DNA of 64,000 nucleotides from Haemonchus contortus (lineage: Eukaryota > Nematoda > Chromadorea > Rhabditida > Trichostrongylidae). Below the pieces are notes generated by a model. The model did no database searches and was not told where the DNA came from. It saw only the letters and a program-made list of their open reading frames with translations. This document shows positions 1 to 13,240 of the stretch, piece after piece. A program made the position numbers and the translations under genes. The first letter of the stretch is position 1. Each line of letters begins with the position of its first letter. The stretch spans positions 21,006,740-21,070,739 of the forward strand of contig LS997565.1 in assembly GCA_000469685.2 (NCBI GenBank). Reading direction: 5' to 3'.

Positions 1-2259
1 CTTCGCGCACGCAGCCTCGTCTCAGTACCCTTTTGTTGAAATGGACCGAAGAAGATTTGCAGTAGTCCACGGCTTCACCATGAATTAGAGCAAATCTCTT
101 CACTATGGCAATGAAGCCCCTTCGAGAAGAAGAATTCACTTCATAGGTCAACAATTTACTTGTCAAACGTTCAAAATAAGAATACCTTAATTTTTTCCAA
201 CCTAGAAAATGCAATCTTTCTGTAAAGGTGCATAGTTGGTCATTTCTTTACTTACATTTTATAAGTTCTCTTATTTCTCCCATCATGATGGTAAGCATGA
301 TGTTATGACGCGTCTCGTCCGATGACCTCATTATAATGACGCGTGAATCGCACTCCCCCCACCCCCTCCTCCCTCCCCCCCTCCCCCACCCTCTCACCCT
401 TTAGTGGATCTCGAACCGATACCCATCTGAACCATCCAAGTCTTCTTTTTATCTGATATCCGTTAACTTCTACTGGACTCGTCTGTAAAGACAGGAATTT
501 TGTCTTGTACATCGACTTTCCGCTGTATCCTTACCCAATACAGGCCAGATATACATGAAGGGGTCTCTACGATTGTTAAAGTTTGTAAGCAATGTTGTAG
601 GAAACTCCCACACTGATTAGCACCAAAGTCCACCCACTCACATGCTCATCATTGAACCTTTTATGAATGGATCCTTCACAGGAACTTCTGGAAGTGAATA
701 AAATAGTCGTTGTTTGGAGATAGGAGCGCTCGAACGAGCGTTCGGGCATAATCGGGCAGTGATTGCTAGCAAAGCAAACATTGATGGAACTGAAGTGTGA
801 GGTTCTTGCTTACCGAGCGCATTCTAACATTCCAAACCCAGATGATGTTCTCCTATTCTGTCGAAAACCAATTCCTTCCCGACTGGATCATGCATTTGAC
901 TTCTGTCCAAATCCTTTGGGTGCACATGTGGGTCTTAGCTCGTGGGTCATTCGACGTACAGATCGGTGTTTTTTGTTCCCCAGACAATCAATTAGGGAGC
1001 ATTAAAGTAACAACAAAAGGGCTGATTGGTTCGGGATGATGAGTTTCGTTAGTTTTCTATTGCAAAAGTAAAGTGCTTTGCGTTAATGAATTGTTTTTTC
1101 GGTTGGGTTATTCGATTTCCATTCGAAGCATTATGTGGGTGGGTGGGAGCGAAGCCGGCATTTAATCCCCAGATCGTGTGGGGGTGGTGGTGCCACAGTC
1201 AGCCTCTGCTTCGAAAAGTTTGCCGAATCCTCTGAACATATAATTGCTCATTTACTCGTCTGAATCTTTGCTTTCCATTTGTAATCTGCAATCTGCGGGA
1301 GACCGTTTTCTGTGGTCCTCTTTCCTCATTATTGAATCCCATGTCTCTCATGTTCTCGTCGTCCTTCTACAGCTCGATCGAATGTTTTTCAACATTTTGT
1401 AGCCGCTCCTTCTCAACTCTTGAGCAAGTGGACGAGCTTTCCACCGACATGTTTATGTGGTCAAACAGTTGTTTTCATCATTTCACTTATTCGTTCCTTT
1501 CCAGCGATCGAACTTCGTTCGTCGATCAGACAGTGAGTGGCCAGTGAGCGCGGCGACACAGAATACATAGACACGACGTTCTTCCTTTCGTTTGAACGCC
1601 GACGACGACACCCCAGGTACGTGCGGACCTCGTGGGCGCGGACGAGTTTTTTCTCACGCTAAAGCCACTTTGTACAATTTTTTGTTGGTTGTTGTCGTTT
1701 CATGTTCGTCCATTTTATATCAGTGATGCATTGAGAAATGCTCTCCTGGTTCGTCATGTTTCCCAACTTGAGATCGTGGTCTTGTGCATCCCCTTGTCCA
1801 CCTCATTTGATGTTTGGACTGTCTATAGCCTTCAAACGGAGCATATTTTTGTTTACTTTTCAGTTTTTTGATGCAGATCCAAATTCGATTCCTCAAGCAA
1901 CAATGTCTTTATTTGATTAGCGAGTGGTTGAGAACATCATAGGGCGATATTTACATAATTGCTTTTGATTCTTACATAAATTGAATTATGATGTCACTTC
2001 ATCATTATATGTAGAGAGCGACAGTTGATGTCATTGAGTGGTGCACTGGTCTTGTTTGTTCCCAGAGAACGATCACCCTTCATCTATGAACTCTTCTAAT
2101 TTTCAGTCTTACCAATCGGCCACAATCGACGGATCGCTGGGACTGGCTACAGTTAAGATGTGTAGGTGGTACCGTATCCTCAAATGGGCTGTAGCCTACC
2201 TCAGCGATTACCAGGGTAATATGTAAAACGAAACTCACGACGAACACCTTGCTCCTACA
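1..2259. other. No identifiable gene
   Basis: C-rich tract at 355-397. The region 763-1040 is open in two overlapping plus frames without splice support or a known motif. 1130-1200 is GT/GGGT-rich. Nothing else is supported. Confidence 0.5.
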
Positions 2260-2268
2260 GTAACTTGG

Positions 2269-2525
2269 GGGTGTGGTGCGTTAGGAACGAAATGGTCGCG
2301 TCGCGGTGAGTGGGGCGTCGCGCGCGAAGGAATGTAGCAGGATGCAGCAGTAGGTAAGAAATACAAGAACAAAAGTACTAATAGTAGAATATGCATAAAA
2401 TAATGATCGCATATCGATTGAGCTGTATGAAGAACGCTAGATCTGTATTAACGGTGAACAAAAAGTCGGCGACAGCCGCGTGCGGCGAATCGATTACCCA
2501 AAATCGTTCCTAAGGCCCGTCTCCC
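2269..2525 (+). mobile_element. MITE with 9-bp TSD (family M9), copy 1
   Basis: 257 bp, starts GGGTGTGGTGCGTTAGGAAC and ends TTCCTAAGGCCCGTCTCCC (inverted termini ~20 bp). Flanked by GTAACTTGG on both sides (2260-2268, 2526-2534). A 9-bp TSD is typical of Mutator-like elements. Contains the GC-rich core GACAGCCGCGTGCGGCGAAT. No ORF of interest. Confidence 0.85.
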
Positions 2526-2534
2526 GTAACTTGG

Positions 2535-3195
2535 CGCTATAGATACTGGCTCGATGACTGACTACAACGCAACACAGCTACTATTGCTTCTTATCTGGTG
2601 CACTTGCCCAAGATCTTCCTTTGTGGTGCGCTGTTTATGGATGAGAGCGGATTACCATGAAGGCTGGCTCCCATGGCAATCCGCTTTGTAAGAATGGACT
2701 TCACACTTGAAGGTTTCAGTATAAAATCAAACACTTCGACCCTCTAAGTTCTGCTTCTATTGCATTTGGTTTCACGACAACGTCTGAAATCCACCTTGAA
2801 CGCTAGTTCTCATTCTGGTGACGATTACGTCGCTTGTTTCATCACACTTCGTTACTTCTTCACCGGGAAGGCTACCTCTACTTCAGCACTGAATACGCAT
2901 ATAATGCCGTTGCGTTTTGTCAGTTGTATGTACTAGATCTCATCATGGGTAGTAGACAGTAAGGAGCGATCTGCGTCTCTGTAAAGTCATCATTTTTGCC
3001 GTAATAGGGTAGTTCTTAACGATCGAGCATGCAGTGCGCGAACTGCTGAATTGAATGGAATTCATTTCCTATAGTTACTCCTGCCTACTGTTCTCTGGAA
3101 TCCTCGCTGTATGAAATGCTTTGTCTGATTATGACGCTGGTCATTTGTACATATATCCTTACTATATATAAACCGCAAACGTCCGTTTTTCTGTT

Positions 3196-3226
<31 letters not shown>

Positions 3227-5261
3227 TTTTCCTTCCGAAAGTCACGTAGGCACGATGTAGATGTAAATATCACGTGAGCGCGTTGAGGAAACAGGAATGA
3301 AATGGGAAGTCGGTGCGCGCGTTAGCATGCGTGCGTGAGCAACTGGTAGGTATAAATGCCACATAAGGCCCATACATATATGGGTATATTATGACTCTCG
3401 TCCACGATGAACTATGTATACCTTAATGAAAGGCTCCAATAAGAAAAATGGAACTCTATTCCAATTCAGTGCTGACTGCAGGAAAATTGAGAACCTGCAT
3501 TTCTGAGTAAAGATCGACTTCAGTGAGAAGAGCGCTTTTCACATAGTTGGTGCCATCTGCTATAATTATGAGGTCGACCAATATGGAATGTCGCTCGTTT
3601 TTGATCCTCTATTCCTGCGTTTCAACTGAACCTTTCGAAAAGAGAGAAGACTCGTTTGAGGGAGCTCACGTATACTGCCACATTCAACAGTACGCCAGGC
3701 ATAACTAAGCAATTGTTCATCAAGCCAAAGTTTATAACCAAAAATATCCGATCAAAAATGTCCTCTGGGCGTATACAGGTGATACACTTTGAACAAGAGT
3801 GGTGAATCTCATTAAACTCTGTGCGAAGCATTCGGCGTAGACGTACTACTTCTGAGGCAAGCGGCCACAGGTGATTTCAGTGCTTCCAAGATTTAAACTA
3901 GAGCCTCGAGGAAGAAGAGCCTGGGTATTCATCTGGAATTTTGGGTGACCAAGCATATTGGCACTTTATTAAGGCGTACCCGTGCCCAGCTTCCAGAGAA
4001 CCATCGAGGCCTACACCGAAACCGAACATCGGCTCAAGGAAGGTTATTCTGGGAATCTGGTAGAACAGCCTTTGATTGGTGTACATTGCAAACTGTTATC
4101 GCTTAACTACATGCACTGTAACTCGCCCCATGAACCGGGCCTCGCGTTGTCATGAGGTCAAATAAGCCGATATAAAGTTTTTGCATGACTATGCAAAACC
4201 TCATGTCGTTAAAACTGTTCAACAGTGAATCGAGAAATCGTCTTGGGAAGTCCTGCTTCATACCCCTGCGACCAGTTCTTCACGAGACGCAGCACTCCTC
4301 AGGTGGAAAAAATTTGACAGCCACGATCACTTCAAGGTTAGTAGCAGCTTCTTCGAGGCGCAGGCGAAAGAGTTTTCCGAGTAGGGCATCCATACTGTGG
4401 GCAGATGTTGAGATGTCATTACCCGGGACTGAATATGTATTTTGAATTGATATGCTTCGCTAAGCGTGTCGACCCACTTTATAACGACCCGAATATCTTC
4501 AAGACAGGACAAAATGTTGGAGATTGTCAATGTCCAACTCATGCACAGCGCATTCAGAGAAGAGGAAAAATTGAAGGTAACCAACGGAAAATGGAAGGGG
4601 CCAAGTAAGCATAGTGTGTCCAACGAGGGCGTATAGGGGGTAACGTTTTATAATTGGCTTCCTTGTTGTTTGTCGGCTAGAAAAATTGACGATAACTGGG
4701 ATAACCTTGCAGCAAAGATATTGTTAACTATGGGCCGGTAGAACTGGAAATAATCCTGCGTTTCCGATCGATAATGATCACCAGTTTTTGAGCAGGACCG
4801 GAGCGGGTAATGGGTTGCAATTATGAGTATACAGCCATACAGCCTGTAAAGTTGGTATTTCGTTGAACCATAGGCTCAGTTTATTAGGTTCGCTGTAACG
4901 TGCACGGTGTTGTGCTATAGCCAAGCGCTGTGCTCATAATCGGTACTATATTTTTGGCTTTTCGAGCCTTCATGAATCCTATAGCATCATTCTTCGGTAG
5001 CGCTTCGAGACAATGGGCAAAGAAGCTTTGAAGTATGTGTTCCCAGTCTATTCTTTGAGAAAGCATCTTATTGTTAGCACTTTCCTATCAGCTCCAAGAA
5101 CCCTTTTCAGTGCCGCTGAATTTTTTGGAGGGATTCTTCTTGATATTCTGTTCAGACTACTGTAATGTCTGATAGTATTCATTATAAAAAGCCTTTAAGT
5201 TCTCCGTGAAGCATATCTCATAATTTCCAAGTTACCGTTTGTTGATCATATTTGCAGGGTG
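2535..5261. other. No identifiable gene
   Basis: Apart from the microsatellite, only short ORFs. The minus strand at 3622-4623 shows scattered open frames that do not join into a protein. Confidence 0.5.
3190..3227 (+). repeat. (CTGT/TTGT)n microsatellite
   Basis: Nine or so tandem tetramers, mostly CTGT with some TTGT, between T tracts. Confidence 0.9.
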
Positions 5262-5560
5262 GGCGGAGGTGGTGTAGTGGCAAGTGGCGCGCTTCCCACA
5301 CAATGGTCGCGGATTCGAATTCCGGATCGATATTCGCCTTGGCTAACTGAGTCCTCCACCCTCCGGGGTCGTTTGATTGGTACCAGATTTGTTTGGGAGG
5401 ATAAAAGATCTGACTCGTACATCGGCTGGCCACCACCGCAAGTCATTGTATAAGCGACATGCGCATTCAATAAGCCACTACGATTCTGAATGGAAGTCGA
5501 ATGCGCGGGCGACTCCCCCTGACGGAATGGATTTATGTCATAAGACTTTATCCTTTACGT
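5262..5560 (+). repeat. tRNA-derived SINE, copy 1 (near full length)
   Basis: Head GGGCGGAGGTGGTGTAGTGG carries a pol III A-box-like TGGTGTAGTGG; GGATTCGAATTCC about 45 bases on is a B box. The ~240-bp body and the tail CATAAGACTTTATCCTTT match 12 other copies here. This is the reference copy for the family: about 300 bp, tRNA-like head, unrelated body, short T-rich end. No tRNA cloverleaf is claimed. Confidence 0.85.
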
Positions 5561-8049
5561 GAACATACACCCAGTAGCACACCGCCAAAGGAAGGCCGGC
5601 ATTCATCGAAGAATGAACTTTTTCCTAACATCATATATTCTACCGGCTGCCATTGCGTGACTATTCAAGGGGATCATTTCGGTAGTTGATAGCTTGTTTT
5701 GATGTAAGCCATTTCTTAGGCAATGATTTAACGATATCTGAACGGGACGGCATTGTAATAACATTCTCTCCAATCGGTCTCCCCCTTTTGAAGGAGGCGA
5801 AGATTCTATTACTTGCCAGGATCATATTCTTGGAATCGGTCCGCTTACGATGGTATACCAGATGTAGCTATACCAGATATCCCTAGCAGGTGGCATCCGC
5901 TCCACCTCTTCTTTTCCTTTCCTGTGGGCATCAAAAATAATTTTGCGAACATTTTGTGTTGAAAGGACTCGAACTTACTTCCAGTCGTTAAATAAAATAT
6001 TCTTAAAATGGCCATCGATTCATGGCCTTCATGGTTTGACGTCAAGACTTCGAGTTCAAAAAAAGATATTTGGCTTGTTTATAACGCCAAAACATTGAAA
6101 TGAGCACCTGCTGTCTCTTGCATGAAAGGACCAAGCGCGTGGTCATTCACGTGGTCTTACATCTAAAATGAAAGTCAGCATACTATGAGCTTCATCTGAG
6201 AACATAAGCTCAACGGAAGCGTTTCATGACTTTTAGGAAATCGAGGTTCTTTCTGTTTGAAGAATGTTTTGGGTTCTCATTGTATCTTTAGGCTTTCTCA
6301 TGCGTCATCAGCATTTCAGTGACGGGTTTTTGGTTCAATCATCTCTTGCTCCATTGCCCTGGACGAGCCAACTGACATTTGAAATTCTCGAAAGCCCTTC
6401 TGACGTTTCTTTCTTTCTTTTGTTGTCTCCTGATGATATAATGGCTCAGAAGAGATCCTTAAATTTCCTTTTTCTTTATCATGTTGCTTACACATATTTT
6501 TTGAGATATGTACATCTGACTCAGCCTCAGACCTGCGTAAAGACTACCTACAGGCCTTCAAAAATATGGCCTAAGGCCTTCTTTAATTTCTGGTTCGGAG
6601 GTTCAAATTCTGAGACAATGCTGTTAGTGGTTGGAAACCCCCAATACCTCATTCAGTGGTAGTTTGCTAAGGGCGGTCGTTGTCGTTTTATAGCCCTTAT
6701 TGTTTACTGGATATGGTGAAGTTAATGCTCTCTGTTGCAGAAAATGTAAAAGAGGGATCGGAGAGGGAGGGGGGGGGGGGGGGTTGACAACATTCAGAAC
6801 TTTGATGGTGGCTTTTTTTCTTCATTAGATTAGCAAAAGAAATGTCCTTGGCAAAAGCATCCCGATGGGAATCCGATTTCCGCTATCTTTGAAATTCATC
6901 AAAAGAATCTCCATATGCTCGAAGGTGTAATTACTGGTTATGAATTTCGTGTTCACAACCATGTGCTATGCCATTCATAACCATGGTAGCATTGGAACGT
7001 GTGGGACCACAATCGCTCAATAGTCCAAATCAGCGCCACTCATCCATAAAGTCAGAGCACCCATTTACTGGACACAAAATCATTTCGATGCTCTTAGGAT
7101 TACTTGATGGAAAATGGGACAGTGTAGTGTGGGTACCTTTTGAAGTGGTGATCGTATCGTATCAAATGCCCATCTCATCTCGACCAAAAAAAACGTGATT
7201 CCTTCAACCATCTGTCGATTGGTTAGCGATGTCGCATGCGTGGCTTACTCTAGCGCTGAAGGCGAGGCTTGATACGAGCGGGTTTTTTCAGGTGGCTCTT
7301 TGAAAGGCACATATCTTGAAGGTAATGATTTATAAGATTTTTAAATGGGAAGAACTTTCTTTATTTTTCCTTTCTATGTTCTTTTTTTTTGCAATTTTCA
7401 GATCCAGTAAATTTCCCTTACACATATCACTCTGTCGTTCTAAGAAACATTTGTTTTTCCCGGATGACTGTTTCCTATCGGGTTGTTTGTCATGGTCACG
7501 CATCACTTCGTCTCGGGAAAAAAATCTGCATTCAATTAGGAGAGGCTGTTATTTCCGTGTCTCTTACGTCGGTGCTGACGTCAGGGCATAAGACGTTTTT
7601 TCAGCAGCTGTGTAGCCATTGATCTATGCGCGAGGAAGTGCTCCTCCTTCCTTTCACATTAGGCCACTTATCCTCAGAAACGGCTTAAGTATTGTAACGT
7701 TAGAAATATACATTTTTTAAAACGGTTCCATAATTTTGACTAACGCCTTGCTTTTTTTACTATATGTTTTATATTTTTTGACTTTTTCGTTCCTGGGAAC
7801 CTCATTTTTCTACAGCACTTCACCTATACACAAAGAAGTAATCGCTGCTTCCTTTGGAGTGACGTTGGGATGATGAACTGCTGGATGTCGCTTATGACAC
7901 CATATAACTTAATTTAGAGTTTTCTCGAAGGAACTGAGCTACAAAGAGCTTTGAAATAGAGATCATCATTAGTGCGGTGCCATTTCTATGGAAGGGATAT
8001 ATAAGGATTCAGATCGAATGTCTCCGTCGCTTTCCCTTAGCTTTCTTTG
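5561..8049. other. No identifiable gene
   Basis: The 132-codon plus ORF 6264-6662 is rich in aromatic and hydrophobic residues without a motif or splice context and is treated as chance. G tract at 6767. Confidence 0.5.
6767..6783. repeat. Homopolymer G tract
   Basis: Run of about 16 G interrupted only at its left edge. Length may be uncertain in an assembly. Comparable C tracts lie at about 22041-22055 and 58381-58392. Confidence 0.85.
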
Positions 8050-8320
8050 AAGTCATAGTTCACGATAGCTCTGAGGTATCCAGCATAAGTAAAATAATGT
8101 AGGTGATGGTGCAGGACTGGTGCAAAAATGACGAAGAAACCGCGAAAATCGGCGGATTTGAAAAATACATGGCTCTTATTATAAAAGCAGTAGTAAAAAG
8201 CAGGCATTACGAGGTCATGTGTCTGTAACCATATGGTTGTCCCTATATAAGCGTATTATTTGTCAGATTCCTAACGCTTCCTTGTGTGTCGTGTGACCAC
8301 AACAATGCCGTAATGACACG
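8050..8320. repeat. AGGCAC-family element, truncated copy
   Basis: Starts with AGTTCACGATAGCTCTGAGG and follows the 14829-15260 copy, including ATATAAGCGTATTA. It stops just before the 8352 element. Confidence 0.55.
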
Positions 8321-8351
8321 GCCACTTGTGGGTGGATTTCAAACAGCTTCA

Positions 8352-8860
8352 AGGCACAGTTCACGATAATTTTGAGGTACACTTTTTGGGTTGAAAAACG
8401 GAAGTGTCGATATAGAGGAGTACATCGGTGGCGAAAAAAGCGCGAAAATCGGCCTACTTCGAGCTTATTAAAGTAGTGGGGGTGGAGGTTGTACGAGGTC
8501 ACCGCGACAGTAACGGCATGTAAGGGGTTTTGGACGAGATTCAACTCTCTCCCATCGTGCAAAGAGCTAACTACATAAACCAATAACCGCTCAGAATTGC
8601 CTTTCACTGCCACTATGAGTCATGACAAGTTGTTTGAACTTTATACTTTGGCTCCCTTATGAATGGTGCAGCCTATACAAAGCCGTTGAAACTCGTCCAC
8701 TAGTGGGTGTGGCATTCATACGATACAAACTCTGGCCCCTTATTGTGCCCTATCTAGAACGTTTTTCGCCCCTATAACAACAGGTATGTTATAAGGGGGA
8801 GCCTCGAATTCGTACTATAGAGCAATCACAGAAACCATTTTTATCATGAACTGTGCCTTT
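8352..8860. mobile_element. AGGCAC-family (TTAA-type) element
   Basis: AGGCACAGTTCACGATAA at the left and ATCATGAACTGTGCCT at the right, inverted. The right flank is TTAA, the left is altered. About 509 bp; the minus ORF 8263-8613 overlapping it is a chance reading. Confidence 0.7.
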
Positions 8861-9069
8861 AAGGCCTTTAAAATTAGTAAATAGGGGATTTTACGAAATT
8901 ACAACGACAAAAGCGGCAAGGTAGAGGATGAGATTCTAGTTGCCGCAATAGCGTAAAGAGCAGGCTGAATAGGTCAACTATGGCAGGAATCATCTTCCAC
9001 TGGGTGGATTCGTAGAATTGACGGCACAGTCAGTTGCATAAAAAAGCGATCCTTGAAAAAGAAAAAGAA

Positions 9070-9260
9070 GACGTATGATTGCAAATTAAACGAGCACGTA
9101 GCCGCTCGTAACAGCCTGGGTGTGTTCCACATAAGCGTATTAATCGCTGGCGTCCTAATGCTACATTGTGGATGTTGCAGCCTTAAGCCATTTTTCGGCC
9201 TTATGATGCCGCCGGCAGGCATCAATACTGGTGTACATAGTAGCCACATGGAAGTTTTCA
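9070..9260. repeat. AGGCAC-family element, internal fragment
   Basis: Contains ACATAAGCGTATTAATCGCT and a GGCGTCCTAATGC ... TTTTTCGGCCTTATGATG segment shared with the copy at 15000-15110. No termini seen. Confidence 0.45.
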
Positions 9261-9680
9261 TAGCACAACTCGCTTTCCAGGTGCCCAGATTTCGCAGATT
9301 TCGTTGATGAGGTTGCTTTTGGCCACTGGAATTTGTGCAGCGGGTGGCACGTCTCCATCATTTACGTGAATAGCAAACACTTGTTTGTGGTAACTATTCA
9401 TTTATCTGATTATTTATTTATTAAATCCGGAGCGCATGCCACAATCAGCTGGTTTTGTTCTCGATATGCGTACATACGTGTTAGTGGAAATAGAAAACGA
9501 TGGCAATACCACAAAGGAAAATCGGCATTAATTCAGTAAGATTTGATTGAGTCCCTACTGGATTGGAACAAAAAAAAGGCTGGAAAAATTGTACGACGTG
9601 AGTTCGACTTCATACGGACCCCCATTACCTTTCCTGATTTCAAAGGAATAATCAACTCAGATTGAGTTTGATGGAAAAAA

Positions 9681-9964
9681 GGGCGGAAGTGGTGCAGTGG
9701 CACGTGGCGCACTGTCACACATGCATGGTCACCGGCTTAAATACCGATTAGTTATCCGCCTAAGCGAATCAAGCCCTCCATTTCGGATCCACTTCGATGG
9801 AGTCGGCCGTTTAGATGGTACGAGACTCGTTCGAGATGAACAGAGGATAAACTCATCGACTGGCCACCGCAAGTCATTGCCATATACCACTTCGAGTGGA
9901 AGTCGAGTGCAGGGCGCATCCTTCATACTGGATTGACAACACCTAAAGACCTTATCCCTTATCT
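9681..9964 (+). repeat. tRNA-derived SINE, copy 2
   Basis: Near full length, with GGGCGGAAGTGGTGCAGTGG head and tail CCTAAAGACCTTATCC. The B box is degraded (GGCTTAAATACC). Confidence 0.8.
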
Positions 9965-10456
9965 TAATACTCAGTGGAAGAAGCTACCAGTTAGAATTTA
10001 TGGAGCGGCTATTGGGGGTGCCGCACTGGTATCCGCTAGAAGAGGACGAAATGCTCTACAACCGAGACCACAAGGGAATCGTGGATCGTTCAAAAAGACT
10101 GATCGAAGTTCTGCCTAAAGCCGTCACGTAAAATAGCGCTCTGGATAACTAAATCGTAATCGATGGGAGAATCATCGACTTGTAAAACTACCCTCCTCAA
10201 TTTACGGGACTAGGGGTGGAGAGGTATCATAAGGCACCCATTCTAGGCCGCATTCTGGCTATTTCTCATTACAGCTGTGATTTTGGATAACCCTGATCAG
10301 TATGTATAGCCAATAATCAAAAACTCTGAAGTGCTTTCCAGAAAATTTTGTTATAGGGAGGAGATTCAGCGATGACAGCGATTGACTAGCTGATCAAATT
10401 TGCCACAGCGTAGACGTCTTTGTACTACTCACTGCGCTTTATATTACTATCTGTTG

Positions 10457-10602
10457 GGTAGACGGGCAGTTGAATCGGTTTTGTGTAATCGATTGCCGCA
10501 CGCGGCTGTGTCGCGGGCGGACTCCATTCTGCCGCATTCCTTTATGCGCGACGTCGCCTTTATGCTTGCCGCGAAGCGATTATTTCGGTTCGTTTGCACC
10601 CC
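10457..10602 (-). mobile_element. Shrunken M9 MITE, copy 4 (reverse)
   Basis: 146 bp. Reverse-oriented ends GGTAGACGGGC and TTTGCACCCC and the core TAATCGATTGCCGCACGCGG match the M9 family, with about 110 bp lost. Flanks TATCTGTTG and TCTCTGTTG agree at 8 of 9 positions, supporting an old insertion. Confidence 0.6.
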
Positions 10603-11476
10603 TCTCTGTTGTATCTGTGGAGGTGAATCAAATATAGTGTTCAAATGGAAGCATGAATAAAATACAATACAGTTTAATACAAATGCAGTACAATAAATGT
10701 ATTATGTAAAAAGTGAACGGAAGGAACCACCACCCTATCGCTTCCACCACGATCTCGTTCAATAGAACTTTCTTTTCACTCAATTCTAGAAGTCGACCGT
10801 TCTTCTTATTGCTCTATTCAACGAAAGCTGAAAGCTAAACGCAGGATACAATCTATGGGCTCCCTTCCTTCACCTCGAGAGATGCGTGGTGTTGGGCTTC
10901 TTACTAGGCCATCATAAAGCTATGTAAGGGAATCCTATACAGAAGCTACCTATCTTCCTTCTCGATCATGTGAAACCGGGAGAACTTTTTACCCTATGAA
11001 GCAGTCTAAAGAAAGCATTTTTGCCATGCTTGTTCTCTCAGCATCCCACAGGTTTGCGCAAGCCCCGGACAAAGCCTTAAAGGCGGCTTAGTTCCAGTTT
11101 TATTACTGAGTCGCTTTGTAGAAAAGCTGCTTTTCTTGTACCGGTTCTATCTTCTCCTATTTCTGTTTTTACTGGCACTGAGCTTGTAGTTGTGTTCCTC
11201 TAAAGTACGTTATATGATGCGTTGGTCCTCATCTTGTATCCTGTTCGTAAAAAATAAAACTCAGTTGATCAGTGCCTGTTGATGTTCCAGGCAAAGCTTT
11301 TTACGTCCATACTTTACTCTTTTGTGCACAAATCTCTTGTTGACTGTTTGGAGGAAGAAAGGGGCTTCCTGATATGTAGGTCAGTTAGTAGCTTCGTAGT
11401 TTTTTTGGATTTGATTGCTTAACGAAATGTTCTCTTTTGTAAAGTATGCCTTCTGTTCGGCAGGGTTCCTTCTGTG

Positions 11477-11735
11477 CGTGTGATGTATGGCAAGTGCCGC
11501 CTTCACACACGCATGGTCACGGGTTCGCTCGAATCCCAGATCGATGTCGCCCATGTTCACTAAGCCTTCCGTCTCTCCGGGGTCAATTGGTTGGTATCAG
11601 ACTCATGTGGTAGGCTGAAAGCACTGAATTCTCATAATATCTGCTGGCCAGCGCGATTCATTGTATAGGCCTCATACGTATTCGAATGCGGGGCGCATCC
11701 TTCAGACGGAATCGATCAGCGCCCACAATCACTTA
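11477..11735 (+). repeat. tRNA-derived SINE, copy 3
   Basis: The 5' head is mutated, but CACGCATGGTCACGGGTTCG is present, followed by a body with short deletions and GGGGCGCATCCTTCAGACGG. Confidence 0.75.
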
Positions 11736-13039
11736 CAGATTATTCGCTTTCTCTTATAATTTTGTTGTGCACCGTTTCAAGTTGGTGAGCCACATTTGAG
11801 GTTTCTCCCATTCTCCCCAGAAAGGTACCCCATTTCGTTGACTAAAGCAGAAAAGGCGATGATAATCCGACCGGAAAGTGAGGGGGAGTAGAATTTCCCG
11901 ACCAATACATTTAAGGACTCTCTTTAAAAGGGGCTTATTATTGCCGAGCTTATTAATGACTTCACTAACGAAGTATGTAATTGTAAGACAAGAGGTGTTA
12001 TGAGCAACAGATGGAACTTGCTTGGCCAATAACTATCTCGCTATCTCTCCCCGCTGTATTGCTATTAATCTTCACAGCCTGTTATGTATACAAGATACAA
12101 GTTTCGACGTTCTCCTGCTGACTGTGGATGGGATTACCAAACAATACTTCCAGTGACTGAAACAACATAGCATTTTTATTTCTCAATTGAAAATTTCTTG
12201 CTATTGAATTCTTATTGATATCTCCAGACGTACTAGAACTATTGGATTTCTTTTGACCGCATCAGTTTCATGAAGACTTCCTCTGAAAACATACTGAATA
12301 GCTCCAATTGTCCATTAGAGCATAATCCAGGAGTAGCACATGTCTCTCGCTGTGGCTACACAATAATTAAGCCAATTTTGTCATCCAAAGAATTTCCATG
12401 CTTTTTTTAGTATTTCAGTTGAAGCTGGCTGGCTTGAATGTTCCAGCATTACCCTGATGTAATCCTTGGAGTTTTAACCGCCAACTCTACATATCTCTCT
12501 AAATTTTGGTAATTATTAGGGTCGGATTAACCCATCATTAACCATCGTTAAATCCTACGCTCGGAGATAAGATCGTCAATTTTTCCAAAAATTAGGGAAA
12601 AAATAGAAGGAAATCAAGAATTCATCGTATATTTGAATCCCCATGAGCAGAGCTTCCTGCTGATCTTACCACTTTGATTGAAGTACTTCAACAAAAGTAA
12701 GACGGATTAATCCGCCGCAAACCGCTAGTTCACCACGAATTGATAGCGGTAATGTACCCGGCTGTTGGTCCAGATCGTTCTTTCCTCATGTCCTTGTCCG
12801 GTGCTTTTGTGGCATTTTCTCAATTCTATGGGTCTTTTTTCATACTTTTTATGAATCTCTCCTCCTAGTTTCCTATGAATTCACAGAATTTGCGAGAATA
12901 AACGGGCGATAACTTTTTAATTGTTTTGAATTCGGAGAGGTCGTAAATCATAAGCACTTTCTCAAAGCAGCGAAGCTGTCAACAATCGAAAGGGTTGCAC
13001 TCAGAGTGACAGCAACCCCATGATGTGCCTTTCATTAGT

Positions 13040-13240
13040 TAATTGAATAGCTGGGCCCAGTAGCGCCAACGATTGCCCTGCGCCACACGCAACCCTCGCC
13101 CGTCGATCGTTGAGTTTAATTCCGCCGTCAGCGCCCTCGGAAAGAGCTCCTCGGCCCGTTGGCCTGGCCCGAAGTGGTTCAGCTTGGCTTTGTTCTCCTC
13201 TCGTCGTCGAGTTTTTCGATTTCTTACACTCTCAGCCACA
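13040..13240. other. GC-rich segment with open minus-strand frame
   Basis: Noticeably GC-rich against AT-rich flanks. The minus ORF 13239-13039 reads RKTRRREENKAKLNHFGPGQ, basic then neutral. It could be a promoter-like island or a lone exon; neither is supported by splice sites. Confidence 0.2.

Noticed and set aside
763..1039. Two overlapping 80-codon plus-strand ORFs in different frames
   Set aside because: Either frame reads somewhat protein-like (QILWVHMWVLARG; SSWVIRRTDR), but I could not place it in a family and no splice sites fit.
4100..4170. Minus-strand HDNARP, a mariner transposase-like hexapeptide
   Set aside because: The following residues do not match mariner and the frame is full of stops; coincidence.
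5262..5345. SINE heads considered as real tRNA genes
   Set aside because: A and B boxes are present, but the sequence continues into a shared ~240-bp body in 13 copies, so it is a SINE, not a tRNA gene.
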